Below, piece after piece: positions 61,735-64,000 of a stretch of DNA of 64,000 nt. The notes under the pieces were generated by a model that worked only from the letters and a program-made list of their open reading frames with translations, was not told where the DNA came from and ran no database searches. Origin of the DNA: an uncultured Lachnospiraceae bacterium. Its GTDB lineage: Bacteria > Bacillota > Clostridia > Lachnospirales > Lachnospiraceae. Made by a program: the position numbers and the translations under genes. Where the stretch lies: the NCBI GenBank assembly GCA_947565305.1, contig CANOFO010000003.1, positions 1 through 64,000 of the forward strand. Reading direction: 5' to 3'. The first letter of the stretch is position 1. Each line of letters starts with the position of its first letter.

Positions 61735-62487
61735 GTGCAGAAGGAAGACTTTTTTTTAAAACAAATTGACGAATTTAAGGAAAAAGCCAAGTATCTCCAT
61801 AATCTGATGATGACAAAGGAGAGCAAGGTGGAAGAGCTTGAGGGAGAGCTGGAAGAGAAAGAAGAGAAGGCTAAGAATCTTCAGGAAATTCTGGACGGGA
61901 AACAGGAAGAAGCAGATAAGCTTACACAGAATGTGAGAGTTCAGATTGATGCCCTGATTTCTCGTGTAGATGCGCAGATGCGGGCGATAGACGAGAGCAT
62001 AAGCGGTGAAATCAATACCCTGGAGGAGCAGATTTCTGAGCAGATGGCAGAGATAAACAGCAATTCTCGTCAGGGGCTGGCAGAGATGGAGAAGAAAATC
62101 CAGGATTTTTCACTGTCGACTTCAGAAAAACTGGAAAAACAGACAGACTCTGTGAAAGAAACATTGGGATCTTTTTCTTCGGAACTGACAAAGATAAATG
62201 CAGAACTGGAGAAATTGGCGGAGGCTCCTAAGGATGATGAGGAGAGTTCCAAGAAGTTGGAAGAGGTAAAACTGGAACTCGGGGAGAAAATCCACAGGGA
62301 AAATGTGAAATGTTATCGGAATATCCAGACGTTGTTGGAAGAGTTAGAGGGCAAAATTGAGCGTGTGGAAATAGGTACGCAGAGCATGAAAGTAGTGAAG
62401 AGTTACTTTGGGGCGTTAATTATTCTTGGGGTAGTGAATTTCGCGGGCATTATTGCAATCATAGCCCATATGTTCGGATTTTTCTAG
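61735..62487 (+). CDS. Coiled-coil, tail-anchored protein, function unknown
   Basis: A 250-residue protein made of a long charged coiled coil (about 1-215, heptads rich in Glu, Lys, Leu) ending in a single C-terminal membrane segment (about 225-248) with only a few residues after it. It is therefore a tail-anchored cytoplasmic rod. The start is a GTG at 61735, about 11 bases after AAAGGA. No enzymatic motif is seen. It has its own promoter and is followed 7 bp later by a flavin reductase gene. A scaffold or cell-shape role is only a guess. Confidence 0.8.
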   Translation: MQKEDFFLKQIDEFKEKAKYLHNLMMTKESKVEELEGELEEKEEKAKNLQEILDGKQEEADKLTQNVRVQIDALISRVDAQMRAIDESISGEINTLEEQISEQMAEINSNSRQGLAEMEKKIQDFSLSTSEKLEKQTDSVKETLGSFSSELTKINAELEKLAEAPKDDEESSKKLEEVKLELGEKIHRENVKCYRNIQTLLEELEGKIERVEIGTQSMKVVKSYFGALIILGVVNFAGIIAIIAHMFGFF

Positions 62488-62494
62488 GAGTACC

Positions 62495-63082
62495 ATGGTG
62501 CAGGAAGAATTTGTTAATCGTAAGCAGGAATGGAAGCCGGGGAATATGCTTTATCCGGTTCCGGCAGTGATGGTGAGCGTGGCAGATAAGAAGGGACATG
62601 ATAATATTTTCACTGTAGCATGGACAGGGACTGTTTGTACGAATCCGCCTATGGTGTATATTTCTGTGAGGCCAGAGCGTTACTCTTACCATATGATTGT
62701 GGAGACAGGGGAATTCGTTATTAATCTTACTACCAGGAAGCTGGCATATGCTACAGATTATTGTGGTGTGAAGTCTGGCAGGGATTTGGATAAGTTTAAG
62801 TCCCTACAGCTGACCAGGCAGAAAGCTTCAAAAGTCTTGCCGCCCCTGATAGGGGAGAGCCCAGTCAACATTGAATGTAGGGTTACCCAATGTATGGAGT
62901 TAGGCTCCCACCATATGTTTCTTGCTGAGGTGGTGGCAGTACATGCCTCAGAAGCATATATGGATGATAGAGGGAAGTTTCATTTAGAGAAAGCAGAGCC
63001 TATAGTATATTCCCATGGCGCTTATTGTAATTTAAAAAATATTTTGGGAACTTTTGGCTATAGTGTAAAAAAGAAGAGATAG
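62495..63082 (+). CDS. Flavin reductase-family (flavoredoxin-like) protein
   Basis: A 195-residue FMN-binding split-barrel protein. It has P-V-P-A-V-M-V-S-V near residue 20, F-T-V-A-W-T-G-T-V-C-T-N-P-P-M-V-Y-I-S-V-R-P (the flavin-binding turn) and E-F-V-I-N-L-T-T. Members bind FMN tightly and act as flavin reductases or electron carriers in anaerobes. TAGGAG lies 4 bases before the ATG. Native electron partners are unknown. Confidence 0.9.
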   Translation: MVQEEFVNRKQEWKPGNMLYPVPAVMVSVADKKGHDNIFTVAWTGTVCTNPPMVYISVRPERYSYHMIVETGEFVINLTTRKLAYATDYCGVKSGRDLDKFKSLQLTRQKASKVLPPLIGESPVNIECRVTQCMELGSHHMFLAEVVAVHASEAYMDDRGKFHLEKAEPIVYSHGAYCNLKNILGTFGYSVKKKR

Positions 63083-63110
63083 CCATTGAAAATATATAAA
63101 TTTAAGAAAA

Positions 63111-63545
63111 GTGGTGAAGACATTGGAACATGCATCGTTATTTGATAATATGAAGTTTTGTGCAGTATGTCATAGGAGCCTTCCAGATACCTTTGAGGGG
63201 GAAATGTGTCCGGCTTGCCAGGAGAATCAGTTGTTTTCTGAGGTCAAAGAATACATACGTGCCAATGATGTGACAGAGTATCAGGTGGCGGAACATTTCA
63301 ATATTCCGAAGCTTCTGGTGAAGAAGTGGATTGCAGAGGGAAGAGTTGAATATAAAGAACAGGAAGAGCGGATAGTGAATCTGCATTGTTCTATGTGTGG
63401 AGAGCAGATTACGTTTGGAACTCTCTGCCAGAAATGTTACAGGGAGAAATACCATACAGCTTCAGGATATGTACCTCTGCAGCTTTCGGGTGAGAAGAGT
63501 AAGATGCGCTTTTTGGAAAAAGACGATTCGGGCAGTGAAGATTAA
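63111..63545 (+). CDS. Zinc-ribbon protein of the YvyF (flagellar operon) type
   Basis: A 144-residue protein with two zinc-knuckle pairs: C-x-x-C near 17-20 and C-x-x-C near 33-36, then after a helix-turn-helix-like core (V-T-E-Y-Q-V-A-E-H-F-N-I-P) C-x-x-C near 92-95 and C-x-x-C near 103-106. This order matches YvyF/TIGR03826, a flagellar-operon protein that binds FlgM-like targets. No flagellar gene is nearby. The start is uncertain: GTG at 63111 has only a weak ribosome-binding site, and TTG at 63123 or ATG at 63150 are alternatives. Confidence 0.78.
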   Translation: MVKTLEHASLFDNMKFCAVCHRSLPDTFEGEMCPACQENQLFSEVKEYIRANDVTEYQVAEHFNIPKLLVKKWIAEGRVEYKEQEERIVNLHCSMCGEQITFGTLCQKCYREKYHTASGYVPLQLSGEKSKMRFLEKDDSGSED

Positions 63546-63582
63546 GATGAATTATATCGTTAAAGCGACGCATTTGCGGCGC

Positions 63583-63612
63583 AGAATCCCGCAGAGCGGG
63601 ATTCTTTTTATT
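63583..63612 (+). terminator. Intrinsic terminator
   Basis: AGAATCCCGC (63583-63592) and GCGGGATTCT (63596-63605) form a perfect 10-bp stem with a 3-base loop and a following T-tract. It ends the + strand unit and abuts the stop of the converging gene. Confidence 0.85.
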
Positions 63613-64000
63613 TCAGCAATAAGTCCATCAGATAGTCGTAGACATCCTCATGCTGGGATTTCCAGTTGGAACAGATAGCCTCAGCTTCTGATTTGGATTT
63701 GGCAGCAACCGTCAAATCAATCAGCATGCGCCCGCGTTCTTTGAGCTGGCAGCGTACGGCAAACTCCTGTGAGGTAGTTCTGTAATAGTCCGCAATGATG
63801 GAGATTTCCTGCCGTAATTCTATCTTGTGTTCTGCAAGATAATCGATGACGTCCTTTTTGATGCCGTCTGAAATCTTGTCGGGAAAATAGGAAAGCGTCT
63901 CCTTGCCGGCAGGAGTGATATAATAGTGGGTGTTGTTGTGCGTGGATTCCGTGCGCATCAGTTCCGCATCTATCAATTCACTGATTGCCTGTTGGATAGT
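63608..64000 (-). CDS. DUF4364-family protein (partial, 5' end outside the window)
   Basis: The frame is open from its stop near 63608 to the window edge at 64000, so at least 130 residues of the C-terminal part are present. The pattern I-S-E-L-I-D-A...H-Y-Y-I-T-P-A-G-K-E-T-L-S-Y-F is a winged-helix end. It is followed by I-R-K-D-V-x-D-Y and A-D-Y-Y-like segments, as in the DUF4364 proteins common in Clostridia, which are thought to be DNA-binding. Converges on the terminator at 63583. Confidence 0.8.
   Translation of the reverse strand, partial: TIQQAISELIDAELMRTESTHNNTHYYITPAGKETLSYFPDKISDGIKKDVIDYLAEHKIELRQEISIIADYYRTTSQEFAVRCQLKERGRMLIDLTVAAKSKSEAEAICSNWKSQHEDVYDYLMDLLLK

Noticed and set aside
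1..64000. CRISPR arrays, complete insertion sequences, prophage or rRNA genes
   Set aside because: I looked for regularly spaced repeats, transposase or integrase motifs and rRNA landmarks, and found none apart from the palindromic elements listed.

Overview
The window is typical chromosomal DNA of a spore-forming, anaerobic Firmicute of the class Clostridia. It is most likely a gut Lachnospiraceae (Clostridium cluster XIVa), judged from gene content and protein style: a mraZ-rsmH-ftsL-PBP-PBP-mraY-murD-ftsW-divIB-ftsZ cluster, spoIIGA-sigE, addAB, class III ribonucleotide reductase, UPF0237/UPF0210 and DUF4364 proteins. Species-level assignment is not possible from what I can see. Gene density is high, almost everything is on the + strand, and I see no rRNA, CRISPR array or complete insertion sequence.

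Layout. 1-0.9 kb: a zinc-dependent phospholipase C-like protein and a Spo0E-like phosphatase preceded by two Spo0A boxes. 1.1-13.0 kb: the division and cell wall cluster, headed by a promoter with six helically phased MraZ boxes. It holds two consecutive class B PBPs and lacks murG, murC and ftsA. 13.0-20.8 kb: an accessory export block with an autoregulated MarR regulator, a heterodimeric ABC exporter, an internally deleted MATE gene, and a MATE transporter fused to a cytidylate-kinase-like domain. 20.8-22.5 kb (minus): a chemoreceptor. 22.7-26.5 kb: spoIIGA-sigE under a Spo0A-type promoter, a beta-CASP metallo-beta-lactamase protein, and on the minus strand a sigma-G gene lacking its first third. 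26.6-39.4 kb: ackA, a small phage-like protein, addB-addA, maf, a hybrid histidine kinase and a stand-alone receiver protein. 39.4-42.2 kb: nrdD-nrdG behind two NrdR boxes. 42.3-46.8 kb: a second chemoreceptor, and a TrmB-like regulator translationally coupled to diaminopimelate decarboxylase. 46.8-49.3 kb: tRNA-Leu(CAA), ridA and aminopeptidase P. 49.3-49.5 kb: a strongly folded 195-bp MITE-like or RNA element. 49.6-57.8 kb: polA, a dephospho-CoA kinase fused in frame to an FtsA/actin-fold protein, a YycJ-type hydrolase, and an ACT plus UPF0210 pair. 57.9-64.0 kb: a large charge-segregated membrane protein, hisH-hisF, ung, a coiled-coil tail-anchored protein, a flavin reductase, a YvyF-like zinc protein and a partial DUF4364 gene.

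How the parts connect. The first 13 kb make lipid-linked peptidoglycan precursors and the septal machine, with MraZ controlling the promoter. The FtsA partner expected beside ftsZ is absent there, and the only FtsA-fold protein in the window is the CoaE fusion at 52.5 kb. Sporulation genes (spo0E-like, spoIIGA, sigE) look intact, but sigma-G, needed late in the forespore, is truncated; unless another copy exists elsewhere, this strain may be blocked in sporulation.

Most worth following up: the CoaE-FtsA fusion with its internal ribosome-binding site, the truncated sigG, the MATE-nucleotide kinase fusion, the folded element at 49.3 kb, and the charge-segregated protein at 57.9 kb.
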